Source: Halomonas sp. BDJS001
Lineage (GTDB): Bacteria; Pseudomonadota; Gammaproteobacteria; Pseudomonadales; Halomonadaceae
Direction of reading: 5' to 3'
DNA: 64,000 nt
NCBI RefSeq assembly: GCF_026104355.1
Contig: NZ_CP110535.1
Coordinates: forward strand, 2,170,001 to 2,234,000
Below, piece by piece: positions 54,179 to 64,000 of this stretch. The notes under the pieces were generated by a model, which was not told where the DNA came from, ran no database searches, and saw nothing but the letters and a program-made list of their open reading frames with translations. The translations under genes were made by a program, and so were the position numbers. Position 1 is the stretch's first letter. Every line of letters starts with the position of its first letter.

Positions 54179-54796
54179 ATGGCAACGATGGGGCGACCGC
54201 GAACCTTTGATCGTGACAAGGCAGTGGAAGAGGCGATGCACATTTTTTGGCAGAACGGCTATGAATCTACGTCGTTAAGCCAATTAAAGGCGGGTATCGG
54301 CAGCGGTATCTCTGCCCCTAGTTTCTACGCAGCCTTTGGTTCCAAGGAAGCGTTGTTTCAGGAGTGCGCACAACGTTATTTGTCCACCTATGCGCTCGTT
54401 ACAGAATCCTTATGGGAGGCGGAGCTTGATCCCCGCGACGCCATTGAAGTGACTCTACGGCGTTCCGCTAAGATGCAGTGTGAGCGTGGGCACCCCAAAG
54501 GCTGCATGGTGGGGTTGAGTGTCATTAGCACACCCTCGGATTCGAATGCCGCAGTGATCGCTCCATTAACACGTTCCCGGGCAAGAACCCGCGCAGGTAT
54601 CATGGCTTGCGTGAAACGCGGTATCGAGAACGGTGAGCTAAGGGCTGACACCAATGTGCAAGCATTATCCACGGTGTTTGATTCTTTTTTATTGGGACTT
54701 TCCACACTGGCTCGAGACGGTGTTCGTCACTCTGAGCTAGACGCTGCCATCACCCAAGTGATGCTAGTGTGGGATGCATCGAGAACCAAGGGATAG
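54179..54796 (+). CDS. TetR/AcrR-family transcriptional regulator
   Basis: A 205-residue TetR protein. The N-terminal DNA-binding part is GRPRTFDRDKAVEEAMHIFW ... SAPSFYAAFGSKEALFQECA. The C-terminal domain has a GHPKGCMVGLS segment with cysteine, as in the TetR at 12782, to which it is related. It is divergent from the MFS transporter and likely represses it and itself. Confidence 0.9.
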   Translation: MATMGRPRTFDRDKAVEEAMHIFWQNGYESTSLSQLKAGIGSGISAPSFYAAFGSKEALFQECAQRYLSTYALVTESLWEAELDPRDAIEVTLRRSAKMQCERGHPKGCMVGLSVISTPSDSNAAVIAPLTRSRARTRAGIMACVKRGIENGELRADTNVQALSTVFDSFLLGLSTLARDGVRHSELDAAITQVMLVWDASRTKG

Positions 54797-54897
54797 CGCT
54801 ATCGAGAAAAAAAAGCTCAGAGCAGGTTTATTTAGAAAATACTGCCATTCCTATTTTTGATGCGGTAGAACGCCTTTGTGTATAGCTGGGTCACGAA

Positions 54898-55806
54898 GTG
54901 GGTAATGCAGAAGTGGATATCGAAGAGTTACAGACATTTGTGGAAGTTGCTGAGGCTGGGGGGATTTCGCCGGCTGCACGCCGGCTCGGCGTATCGAAGT
55001 CGATCGTTAGCCGAAGGCTTTTCCGGCTTGAAGCGGAACTTGGGATTCAACTTTTAGCACGCACCACTCGCGGCTCTGCTCTCACCGAAGCCGGAATCAC
55101 GTTCCGCGACTATGCAGCCAGAGCTTGCGCCGAAATTGATGTGGCCAGGGAAACGATCCTTCCCGCTGGAGACCTACGTGGTCGGTTGCGGGTATCTGCG
55201 CCGCTCTCTTTTGGTGCCAGCCACTTCGCACCGGTGATAGCAGAAATGGCACGTCGACACCCGTACCTTCACATTCACACTTATTATAGTGATCATGTCG
55301 TCGACCTGATCGCAGCAGGTTATGACTGCGCTATACGGCTTGGCTATCTTGAGGATTCCAGCTTGATAGCAAGGCGGGTAGGAACTATTTATGGAACGGT
55401 TGTTGCGAGTCCAGATTATATTAAAGCCCACGGTGCGCCGGAAACTCCAGACGAGCTCCTTGACCATCAGACCCTACTGCAGGGCACCGAAGCCTGGCAA
55501 TTCATGGATGGCAACAAGATCATTACTGTTCGGTCGCAAGGGCGTTTCAAGGCCGATAATGGTATAGCGCTGGTCGCAGCTGCCGTGGCTGGGCTTGGTG
55601 TCGGTATGCTTCCCAGTGGGCTTATTAAGGACTATGTAGTTTCTGGTGCGCTCGTTCCGGTTATGACTCGCTATCCCGTGCGCCCTGGCGGTGCCTATGT
55701 TATCCGCCCGCCAGGGCACCATCCCGCCCGAAAAGTACGGGTTCTTACTGAACTGCTTATCGAATATTTCGAACATAACCTGCATTTTGCGGAGCTAAAT
55801 CACTAA
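54898..55806 (+). CDS. LysR-family transcriptional regulator
   Basis: A 302-residue LysR protein starting at GTG. DNA-binding domain: FVEVAEAGGISPAARRLGVS and KSIVSRRLFRLEAELGIQLL. Effector domain: GRLRVSAPLSFGASHFAPVI. It is convergent with the AraC gene at 55824 and shows no divergent partner; the nearest gene upstream is TetR in the same orientation. Confidence 0.88.
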   Translation: MGNAEVDIEELQTFVEVAEAGGISPAARRLGVSKSIVSRRLFRLEAELGIQLLARTTRGSALTEAGITFRDYAARACAEIDVARETILPAGDLRGRLRVSAPLSFGASHFAPVIAEMARRHPYLHIHTYYSDHVVDLIAAGYDCAIRLGYLEDSSLIARRVGTIYGTVVASPDYIKAHGAPETPDELLDHQTLLQGTEAWQFMDGNKIITVRSQGRFKADNGIALVAAAVAGLGVGMLPSGLIKDYVVSGALVPVMTRYPVRPGGAYVIRPPGHHPARKVRVLTELLIEYFEHNLHFAELNH

Positions 55807-55823
55807 ACATCATGCGATAAGCC

Positions 55824-56333
55824 TTATGCAGACTGTCTACGACGAGAGGTGACATCACTATAAAGTTTTCGCCAGGTTTGCGGCGATAAGCCTGTTTCGC
55901 GTTTAAATACCCGGCACAGGTGCGATTGGTCGCAAAAACCGTACCTCAGAGCTATATCACTTAGGGAGCACTCCGAGCAGAGCATATATTGTCCTGCAGC
56001 CTCGACTCGTCTTGCAGTTACATACATCAGCGGCGTTATTCCCATGGTCTTTTTGAACAAGTGCGAAAAATAGCTGGTGCTCAGGCCCAATAGCGATGCG
56101 AGTTCGTTTGTCCGGATGCATCGGCCCAGGTGCTGATCTATAAAGTCATTGATACGAGCAACTTGCCACCGAGCTAACCTACCGGGGGCTCTGTCCTGTG
56201 AAGGTTTGCTATCACTGTCAGCGGTAAGCAAGGAGATTGCCCGAAGCAACTGCCTCGCAGCGGCGTCAGGGTTTAGATGAATAACTCTTTCCGTCTCTAT
56301 TAGCAGTGTCAGTATTAGCCTGGTCTGTTTCAA
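55824..56333 (-). CDS. AraC-type helix-turn-helix regulator (short form)
   Basis: A 169-residue protein consisting of a short N-terminal part and an AraC DNA-binding domain (ELASLLGLSTSYFSHLFKKT, YGFCDQSHLCRVFKRETGLS). It lacks a cupin sensor domain. Similar short AraC proteins sit next to alcohol/aldehyde catabolism genes. It is divergent from the ThDP enzyme gene and is the likely regulator of the cluster to the right. Confidence 0.85.
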   Translation of the reverse strand: MKQTRLILTLLIETERVIHLNPDAAARQLLRAISLLTADSDSKPSQDRAPGRLARWQVARINDFIDQHLGRCIRTNELASLLGLSTSYFSHLFKKTMGITPLMYVTARRVEAAGQYMLCSECSLSDIALRYGFCDQSHLCRVFKRETGLSPQTWRKLYSDVTSRRRQSA

Positions 56334-56861
56334 GTAGTCGGCCCTTCAGAGTTGGTTTTGTTTAATGGCTTTGAAGTCGTCGATAACCCATCGGTTTCTA
56401 CTAGACATCGTCAGAGGTGCCGTTGCCTCTGGCTAGTACTATGCATGTTCACATGTTTGATTCGGTAGTAGCGTCCGCTGATTAGCTTTGTCGCGAAAAG
56501 GGGAACGCCAAAGGAGCAGGGCTATTGAGTTCTTGCGTTCTTCGTAACTGATTTCTCGCGGTACCTGAAGGGGCTTTGGGCGTCGCGCATAACACACGCA
56601 TCCAAATTGCGGGCTGGCATCCAATAATAAGCGTCGATCCTTTGTGATAGTGACAAGTCATTTCACAGATTTTATCGCGTCCGTCAAGGGTGAACAGCAC
56701 TTCTATTCGCCGATGATCAAGCATGGCCTACTAGGAGGTATTTGGCACATTGCGGATTATCGCTAACTACGCTCAACACATCGGTTTCGTTTACGCCACC
56801 AGTACTGAATAGGAACGTTATCCTCCCTATCCCATACAGCCTGCTCCAGGAGAACTCCACC
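56334..56861. other. Control region of the catabolic cluster
   Basis: A 528-bp spacer with no convincing gene. It contains a 38-bp block (56616-56653) that is 31/38 identical to 60483-60520 upstream of the alcohol dehydrogenase gene, GCATGTTCACATGTTTGATTCG-like short repeats near 56443, and CCAGGAG at 56847 as ribosome binding site of the next gene. Confidence 0.45.
56616..56653 (+). repeat. Shared upstream block, copy 1
   Basis: Core CATCCAATAATAAGCG plus TTTGTGATAGTGA. The second copy is at 60483-60520. Position upstream of two cluster genes suggests a common activator or RNA polymerase site; flanks are also loosely similar. Confidence 0.5.
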
Positions 56862-58558
56862 ATGACCAAAGCGTCCGATCTATTCATCCAGTGCCTTGAG
56901 GAAGAGGGGGTAGAGTATATTTTCGGGGTTCCTGGCGAGGAGAATCTCGATATGCTCGACAGTCTCAGCCGCTCGACCTCGATTCAGCTGATCCTTACCC
57001 GGCACGAACAGGGGGCAGGCTTTATGGCTGCCACCTATGGCCGGCATACCGGGAAGGCCGGGGTGTGCATGGCGACGCTAGGGCCCGGCGCGACGAATTT
57101 AGTCACCGCCGCCGCCTATGCGCAGCTTGGTGGTATGCCAATCCTGATGGTCACCGGACAAAAACCGATCAAAAAATCGAAGCAAGGCCGCTTCCAGATC
57201 CTCGATGTGGTTGACATGATGAAGTCGCTGACCAAGTTCACTCATCAGCTCGCCAGCGCCGACAACATCCCCAGCCGGGTGCGTGAAGCGTTCCGGCTCG
57301 CCGAAGAGGAGAAGCCCGGTGCGACGCATATCGAGTTTCCCGAGGACATCGCCGCCGAGCAGACTGAATCAATGCCGCTCAAGCGCAGCCATACGCGGCG
57401 ACCCAATGCCGATGTGAAGTCGATTCGCGCTGCGGTGCATGCCCTTGAAAACGCCAAATCGCCGATCCTGGTGGTCGGCGCAGGTGCCAACCGCACCATG
57501 ACCTGCCGGATGTTGCGGCAGTTCATCGAGAAGACCGGCATTCCGTTCATTACTACTCAGCTCGGCAAGGGCGTGATCGACGAACGTCACCCCAAGTTTG
57601 TCGGCTGCGCAGCGCTGTCATCGGGCGATTTTGTCCACCGCGCGGTCGAGGCCGCCGACCTGATCGTCAATATTGGTCATGACGTGATCGAGAAGCCACC
57701 GTTCTTCATGCAGCCGGGCGGTACACCGGTGATTCATATTTCGTCCAAGACCGCTGAGGTTGATCCGGTCTATTTTCCACAGATCGAGGTTGTCGGCGAT
57801 ATCGCCAATGCGATCTGGCAGATCAAGCAGGACATCGTTCCCAATGGTGGCTGGACGTTCGACGCCATGCTGACGGCGCGCAAGGGGCAGGTCGCGCACA
57901 CCGCGTCGATCTCGGGGGATGCACGCTTCCCTATCTTCCCGCCTTACCTGGTCGAGCAGATCCGCGGGGCGATGCCCGAAGATAGCATCATCTGCCTCGA
58001 TAACGGGGTGTATAAAATCTGGTTTGCACGCGACTATCCGGCCTACCGGCCTAATACCGTGCTACTCGATAACGCGCTCGCCACTATGGGGGCGGGCCTG
58101 CCCTCTGCCATGGCATCGGCAATGGTCTACCCTGATCGCAAGGTGATGGCGGTCTGTGGCGATGGCGGCTTTATGATGAACAGCCAGGAAATGGAAACCG
58201 CCGTTCGCTTGAAGCTCAACCTCACCGTGTTGATTCTTAACGATAACAGCTATGGCATGATCCGCTGGAAGCAGTCGAATATGGGCTTCAAGGACTGGGG
58301 CCTCTCCTATGGCAACCCCGATTTCGTCAAGTATGCAGAAAGCTATGGCGCTATCGGGCATCGCGTGGAAAGTGCTGAGCACCTCCAGCAATTGCTCGCA
58401 CATACCCGCGACACACCGGGCGTTCATCTGATCGACTGCCCGGTCGACTATTCAGAGAATGACCAGATCCTCAACATCGACATCAAGATGCTGTCGAAAG
58501 AATTGCACTCCTTTTCTTCAGCTTCGGTGGAAAGCGGGATGCGCCCCGGGAGTTTCGA

Positions 58559-58562
<4 letters not shown>
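56862..58562 (+). CDS. Thiamine-diphosphate enzyme, acetolactate synthase large-subunit-like
   Basis: A 566-residue ThDP enzyme: catalytic Glu in LILTRHEQGAGFMAATYG, GPGATN loop, central FAD/nucleotide-like domain, and the ThDP/Mg motif VCGDGGFMMNSQEMETAVRL ... ILNDNSYGMI. It resembles catabolic acetolactate synthase-like decarboxylases rather than the biosynthetic form, and there is no regulatory small subunit. Possible roles are decarboxylation of a 2-oxoacid or C-C bond cleavage/ligation. It overlaps the aldehyde dehydrogenase gene by 4 bp, so the aldehyde made may be oxidised at once. Base use is noticeably more G+C-rich than the left part of the window. Confidence 0.85.
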
Positions 58563-59992
<1,430 letters not shown>

Positions 59993-60017
59993 GGTTCGCC
60001 TTTGGGGCGACTTTTAA

Positions 60018-60043
60018 GGTTCAGGGGCTACCCCCCCTGAGCC
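60018..60043 (+). terminator. Hairpin after the aldehyde dehydrogenase gene
   Basis: GGTTCAGGGG and CCCCTGAGCC form a 10-bp stem with one wobble and a 6-base loop. No T-run follows. Confidence 0.45.
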
Positions 60044-60482
60044 TATCCCCATCAATCCGGCCTAAGAAGGAACAGCCTTTGACGCTTTACCGTGATTTCG
60101 GTCAGGGCCCGAGTCTTCCGTGCAGGGGCATTGACCTGGTGAGGGGAGTCCGTATATGCCTGCGTAGGGTGGTAGGCGAAATTCCTCCAGTGTAAGCAAC
60201 TTCCACGAATGTCCGTAGCTTTTCAATGTCCATTTCAGTGTTCCTCATCTGGCGCCAAAAGTTCTTGCCAAACGCTACTCCCCGATTGAGAAGGTAAATA
60301 GGACGCTACTGATACCTCTATGCGCTGCCGCAGTATAGAGCACCAAGGCAAACTCCCGCACGCCCCCCCCGCAAGAACTCTGACGTTCAGTGCAACGCCT
60401 GGTAATTGTATTCGCCGAATAGGCGACGATGATCAGATCTACACGCTTGCAGGTGATCACACGCTCATACAAACCTCCGGCA

Positions 60483-60520
60483 GCCATCCAATAACAAGCG
60501 GCGGTGCTTTGCGACAGTGA
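60483..60520 (+). repeat. Shared upstream block, copy 2
   Basis: GCCATCCAATAACAAGCG plus CTTTGCGACAGTGA, 31/38 identical to 56616-56653. It lies 129 bp before the alcohol dehydrogenase start. Confidence 0.5.
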
Positions 60521-60648
60521 AGGCGTTTTACGAACCTCTGTGTTTCATGGAGGTGACCACAATGCCGATTGGGTACGGGCGATCATCTCGCGGAACAGCA
60601 ACGCCTGCGAGCCCTTTCCACTTTTCAACCAGACCCGCAGGACTACTT

Positions 60649-61752
60649 ATGACCACTAAAGCTCGCGCAGCAGTGATAGAACGTAAGGATGCCCCCTTCG
60701 TCATGCACGATGTCAGCGTTGAAGATCCCCGGCCGGACGAGGTGCTCGTGAGGATGGTTGCGACAGGAATTTGTGCGACCGACGCGCATGTCCGGCAGCA
60801 GCTGTTGCCAACTCCATTGCCGGCAATTCTGGGTCACGAGGGCGCGGGCATTGTTGAGCGCGTCGGTTCAACGGTGACGCACTTGAAACCCGGCGACCAC
60901 GTAGTGCTGTCCTACAATTCCTGCGGGCAATGCAAGCCCTGTCTGTCTTCTCACCCGGCCTATTGCGACAAGGTTTTGGAGGCCAACTTTGCTGGCGCCA
61001 GACTGGATGGCTCCATCGGTGTCAATGCACAAGAGGCGGGCGATCTCCATGCCCATTTCTTCGGCCAGTCCTCGTTCGCTACTTATGCGCTCGCCCACCA
61101 GCGTAATACCGTCAAAGTGCCATGTGACATTCCACTGGAAATCCTCGGGCCGCTCGGCTGCGGTTTGCAGACCGGGGCAGGTGCAGTTCTTAAAGCGATG
61201 GAGGTACCGGTCGGCGCCACTGTTGCCATATTCGGAGTCGGCGCGGTCGGTCTTGCCGCGATCATGGGCGCCAAGGTGGCTGATGCCGCCACCATCATTG
61301 CCATCGATGTGAATGAGCAAAGGCTGGCGCTTGCCATGGAGCTTGGTGCGACACATGTCATTAACGCCGCGGGTGGGGTGGATGTCTCCGCCGCCATTCG
61401 GCAGATCGAGCAGCGGGGCGTTGAGTTCGTTCTTGATACCAGCGGGCGGGCGTCGAACCTGGATGCTGGAATTAGCGCACTAGCGCCTCTGGGGTGTTTC
61501 GGCTTCGTTGCATTCAGTGCCGATTCGGGGGCGATGGTCGATGCGTCGCGGCTGGCTGTTGGGCAGACGCTCCAGGGCATTATTCAAGGCGACGCCGTGT
61601 CTGCGCTGATGATTCCCCAACTGATCGGACTCTATCGCAGCGGCCGGTTTCCGTTTGACCGGCTCATCACCTTTTACGATTTCTCGGACATCAACCAGGC
61701 ATTCGACGACGTTGCCGCAGGCCGCGTCATCAAGGCAGTGCTGCGTTTCTGA
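60649..61752 (+). CDS. Zinc-dependent alcohol dehydrogenase (aryl-alcohol/XylB-like)
   Basis: A 367-residue MDR alcohol dehydrogenase. Catalytic zinc ligands: Cys in GICATDAH, GHEGAGIVE and the later Cys in LGPLGCGLQTG. Structural zinc: CGQCKPC with a fourth Cys in AYCDKVL. Rossmann motif VAIFGVGAVGLAAIMGAKVA. It is close to benzyl-alcohol/geraniol dehydrogenases and would oxidise an aromatic or allylic alcohol to the aldehyde with NAD. The start at 60649 (MTTKARAAV) has CAGGA upstream. Next genes encode an MBL-fold protein and an aldehyde dehydrogenase. Confidence 0.9.
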   Translation: MTTKARAAVIERKDAPFVMHDVSVEDPRPDEVLVRMVATGICATDAHVRQQLLPTPLPAILGHEGAGIVERVGSTVTHLKPGDHVVLSYNSCGQCKPCLSSHPAYCDKVLEANFAGARLDGSIGVNAQEAGDLHAHFFGQSSFATYALAHQRNTVKVPCDIPLEILGPLGCGLQTGAGAVLKAMEVPVGATVAIFGVGAVGLAAIMGAKVADAATIIAIDVNEQRLALAMELGATHVINAAGGVDVSAAIRQIEQRGVEFVLDTSGRASNLDAGISALAPLGCFGFVAFSADSGAMVDASRLAVGQTLQGIIQGDAVSALMIPQLIGLYRSGRFPFDRLITFYDFSDINQAFDDVAAGRVIKAVLRF

Positions 61753-61820
61753 GCACTGACAGAGTGATTGCTCAGCGCTCAACACTAAACGCGACATTTA
61801 ACAGAGAAAGGAAACAAACC

Positions 61821-62900
61821 ATGTGTGACAACCATCAAAAGCCGATTACGGCATCAGATACTCCCGCATTCTTCGGGATCGACCGTTACGGTTTCCCGGA
61901 AGCGGGAGAGCATCCCCTCGACCCAGCTGAATACTACCCAGCGTATTTCTGGAGCGAGCGCTTCAAAAGGCTCGGCTATCACTGTGAGGAGCTGCGCGGT
62001 GGTTTCTACTGGGTGACCAGCGGCGGCTATGATGCCGCGTTCGTGGTGACCGACGAAGGCGTGATCGCGATCGATGCCCCACCGACGCTCGGCGAGAACA
62101 TGCTCGCCGCGATCGAGGAGGTCACCGACAAACCGGTAACGCATGTGATCTACAGCCATTGGCATACCGATCATATTGGTGCCGCTTCGGTCTACGGATC
62201 GGACGTGGAGATTGTCGCCCACGATATCACCAAAGAACTGCTGGAGCGCTTCCCGGATCCGTGCCGGCCGCTGCCGACGATCACTTTTGCGAAAGAGTAT
62301 ACGCTGACAATAGGTGGCGTGACCTTGGAGCTCTCCTACAAGGGCGAGAACCACTGTCCTGGTAACATCTTCATCTACGCACCAGCCCAGAAAGTGTTGA
62401 CCTGCATCGATATCGTCAGCCCTGGCAGCGCCACCTTTATGCACTGCGATGCCTCGCAGAATATCACCGCCTGGTATGAGGCTCAGCACCAGATCATGGA
62501 GTACGACTTCGACTTCCTTGTCGCCGGTCATCATATGAAGTACGGCACGCCCGAGCTGGTCAAGGAGTCCATCGAGTATTTCGCTGACATTCTCGAAGGT
62601 GCGCAGGCGGCTGTCGATATTTACGCGCGATCCGACCGGCTGATGGACATTATTCTGGAGCCAGGTCTCGACCGCTTCTGGGTCGGTACCGAAAACTGGA
62701 TCAACTCGATGGTCAACTACACGACCAAGTACGTACTCGAAAAAAAGACCAGCAATGGCAAGCTCTGGTCTGAGCGCCTGGCGGGTGTGACCACGCAGAC
62801 CAAGTATCACGCCTATACCGTGATGGAGTCGATCCGCATCGAGCGGCCGAATCCCAGCTACCGGTTGCGCGGCGAGAATCCACCGCCATTCCAAGCCTGA
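61821..62900 (+). CDS. MBL-fold metallo-hydrolase
   Basis: A 359-residue metallo-beta-lactamase-fold protein. The metal site is evident: HVIYSHWHTDHIGAASVYG (HxHxDH), later His in GENHCPGNIFIYAP and Asp in LTCIDIVSPG. The C-terminal half is unusual, with MHCDASQNITAWYEAQHQIM and GHHMKYGTPELV. The function in this cluster is unknown; a thioester, lactone or similar hydrolysis is possible. AAAGGAAAC precedes the ATG. The space after it holds a GCCCCC/GGGGGC stem (62911-62940). Confidence 0.87.
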   Translation: MCDNHQKPITASDTPAFFGIDRYGFPEAGEHPLDPAEYYPAYFWSERFKRLGYHCEELRGGFYWVTSGGYDAAFVVTDEGVIAIDAPPTLGENMLAAIEEVTDKPVTHVIYSHWHTDHIGAASVYGSDVEIVAHDITKELLERFPDPCRPLPTITFAKEYTLTIGGVTLELSYKGENHCPGNIFIYAPAQKVLTCIDIVSPGSATFMHCDASQNITAWYEAQHQIMEYDFDFLVAGHHMKYGTPELVKESIEYFADILEGAQAAVDIYARSDRLMDIILEPGLDRFWVGTENWINSMVNYTTKYVLEKKTSNGKLWSERLAGVTTQTKYHAYTVMESIRIERPNPSYRLRGENPPPFQA

Positions 62901-63019
62901 GCCCGATGCTGCCCCCTCTCGCCTCGTTCTGGCCGGGGGCACTGTGAGCTAGCGATATCGCCTCACTGTCGGGGCAATATGGAGCTGTGTCACACCCTAT
63001 TAAATCCGGAGCAATATTG

Positions 63020-64000
63020 ATGACGACTTACTCTGCTAGTAATTGGATCGATGGCCGCTTTGTCTCTTCGTCGCAGCGCGGCAACTCCGTCAATCCAGCG
63101 ACCTATGAGTCTATCGGAGACTACGCCGATGAAGGCGGTGCCGCGGCCGCTGCTGCTATCGCCGCTGCCTCTCGCGCTTTTCGCGGCACTGGCTGGGCGC
63201 ACGATACAGAACTGCGCGCCAGGGTTCTCGACCAGATGGCTGAGGCGATCGAAAAGAACCGGGATCGGCTGATTGACATCCTTTCGCTCGAGAACGGCAA
63301 AGTCAGGGGCGAAGCGGCAATGGAAGTAGAGGGTTCCCCCAGTAAATTGCGCTACTGGGCCGCAATGGCGCGTACGGAAGCGGGGCGCGCCACGCAGCCG
63401 CGACCGGGCAGCCTGTCGGTTATCCTGCGCCAACCGATGGGGGTGGCCGGTGTTATTGTGCCCTGGAACTCGCCGATCATCCTGGGGGCCAGATCGTTCG
63501 CCCCGGCGCTGGCGGCAGGGTGCGCCGTAGTGATGAAAATGCCTGGCCAGGTCGCGCAGACGGCAGCGGTACTGGCAGAGATCCTCGCCGAGGTAAGAGA
63601 CCTCCCGAACGGTGTCATGAACATCTTCGCGGAGAGCGGATCAGAGGGCGCAGCTCTCATGGTGGAAAGCGCGGATGTGCCGACGATCAGCTTTACCGGA
63701 AGCACTAAGACTGGGGCGGCCATCGGTGCGGTCGGCGCGCGACGGATTAAGCGTTTCGGACTTGAACTGGGTGGCAAGGCGCCGATGATTGTCTTTGATG
63801 ACGCTGACGTTCCCCCCATGCTGCCCGTGCTCGAGAAGGCTCTAACGGTTTTCGCTGGTCAATTCTGCATGACGGGTTCTCGGCTGCTCGTTCAGGACGG
63901 GGTGTACGATACGGTTCGGGATCAGCTTGCCGAGAGGCTGCGCGCCGTGCGTGTGGGCCCAGCCTCCGATCCAGCAAGTGACATGGGGCCTTTGATCGAC
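63020..64000 (+). CDS. Aldehyde dehydrogenase, 3' end beyond the window
   Basis: An open frame of 327 codons from the ATG at 63020 to the right edge without a stop. Motifs: SNWIDGRFVSSSQRGNSVNP start, cofactor site VIVPWNSPIILGARSFAPAL, ISFTGSTKTGAAIG, catalytic Glu in GLELGGKAPMIV and catalytic Cys in FAGQFCMTGSRLLV. It is a second NAD(P) aldehyde dehydrogenase, different from the one at 58559, and would oxidise the aldehyde produced by the alcohol dehydrogenase. TCCGGAGCAATATTG before the ATG gives the ribosome binding site. Confidence 0.9.
   Translation, partial: MTTYSASNWIDGRFVSSSQRGNSVNPATYESIGDYADEGGAAAAAAIAAASRAFRGTGWAHDTELRARVLDQMAEAIEKNRDRLIDILSLENGKVRGEAAMEVEGSPSKLRYWAAMARTEAGRATQPRPGSLSVILRQPMGVAGVIVPWNSPIILGARSFAPALAAGCAVVMKMPGQVAQTAAVLAEILAEVRDLPNGVMNIFAESGSEGAALMVESADVPTISFTGSTKTGAAIGAVGARRIKRFGLELGGKAPMIVFDDADVPPMLPVLEKALTVFAGQFCMTGSRLLVQDGVYDTVRDQLAERLRAVRVGPASDPASDMGPLID

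Larger units (their letters stand above)
59993..60648. other. Intergenic stretch inside the cluster
   Basis: Contains a hairpin GGTTCAGGGG/CCCCTGAGCC (60018-60043) that may end the first transcript, and the repeated block at 60483-60520. Several short open frames have no family features. An in-frame extension of the next gene (from 60517) exists but looks like spacer. Confidence 0.45.

Noticed and set aside
56439..56724. Minus-strand frames in the cluster control region
   Set aside because: No domain features; the region is better explained as promoter sequence with a repeated block.
60275..60520. Short frames on both strands before the alcohol dehydrogenase
   Set aside because: No motif; overlaps the repeated control block and a C-rich tract.
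60517..60648. N-terminal extension of the alcohol dehydrogenase
   Set aside because: It begins in the repeated control block and lacks a domain; MTTKARAAV at 60649 is the usual family start with a ribosome binding site.

Overview
The window reads as chromosomal accessory DNA from a Gram-negative gammaproteobacterium, most likely Halomonas-like. That assignment is an inference from protein style, moderate GC, lipoprotein, Tat and RND genes, and dense AraC/TetR/LysR regulation; no rRNA or tRNA is visible to anchor it. The content is dominated by small regulator-plus-enzyme units typical of aldehyde, quinone and other electrophile stress. These include a NemR-like repressor with a DJ-1/PfpI protein, an Ohr-like protein (cut by the left edge), a CurA-like reductase, an aldo/keto reductase, RidA, two copies of a periplasmic aldehyde oxidase (PaoABC type), an XdhC/PaoD maturation chaperone, several AraC regulators with YqhC-like N-termini, and efflux pumps.

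Layout. 1-7.7 kb: Ohr fragment, a decayed and an intact copy of one AraC regulator, a frameshifted NAD(P)H-binding protein, DJ-1/NemR with two matching operators, a Gal80-like Gfo/Idh/MocA protein, and a divergent AKR/LysR pair. 7.9-18 kb: a first paoABC with two frameshifts, AraC, TetR/CPBP protease, a frameshifted SnoaL-like protein, CurA-like reductase, an orphan promoter with three matching operators, L,D-transpeptidase and a frameshifted AraC. 18.3-22 kb: MFS/TetR, then three intact 58-residue exported small-protein genes and one truncated relative. 22.1-27 kb: a second, intact paoABC with an AraC gene. 27-35.6 kb: a two-component system whose response regulator is broken, RidA, an IS remnant, a Tat-exported NmrA-like protein and an RND pump. 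35.9-45 kb: AraC, cupin, XRE/SDR, lipocalin-like protein, an intact QseBC/PmrAB-type two-component system, a lipoprotein hydrolase, XdhC and a fourth small-protein gene. 45.3-55.8 kb: MFS-like carrier, SDR/hydrolase/SDR, DedA/methyltransferase, hydrolase, MFS/TetR and LysR. 55.8-64 kb: a catabolic cluster of different base composition (AraC, ThDP enzyme, aldehyde dehydrogenase, zinc alcohol dehydrogenase, MBL-fold protein, second aldehyde dehydrogenase) that runs off the right edge.

The most unusual item is the family of strictly 58-codon genes at 20747, 21133, 21452 and 44893. All encode a signal peptide followed by a 37-residue mature peptide starting ERG. One of them (21133) sits behind a regulatory segment that matches, in inverse orientation, the promoter region of the AraC genes at 187 and 3387. 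Two others (20747 and the truncated 20297) share a different AraC-like operator with the same 58-bp offset to the -10.

Caution on sequence quality: about eight otherwise normal genes are broken, and nearly every break is a single missing base in or next to a short homopolymer. Either the assembly under-calls homopolymers or the region is decaying. All frameshift calls should be read with that in mind.
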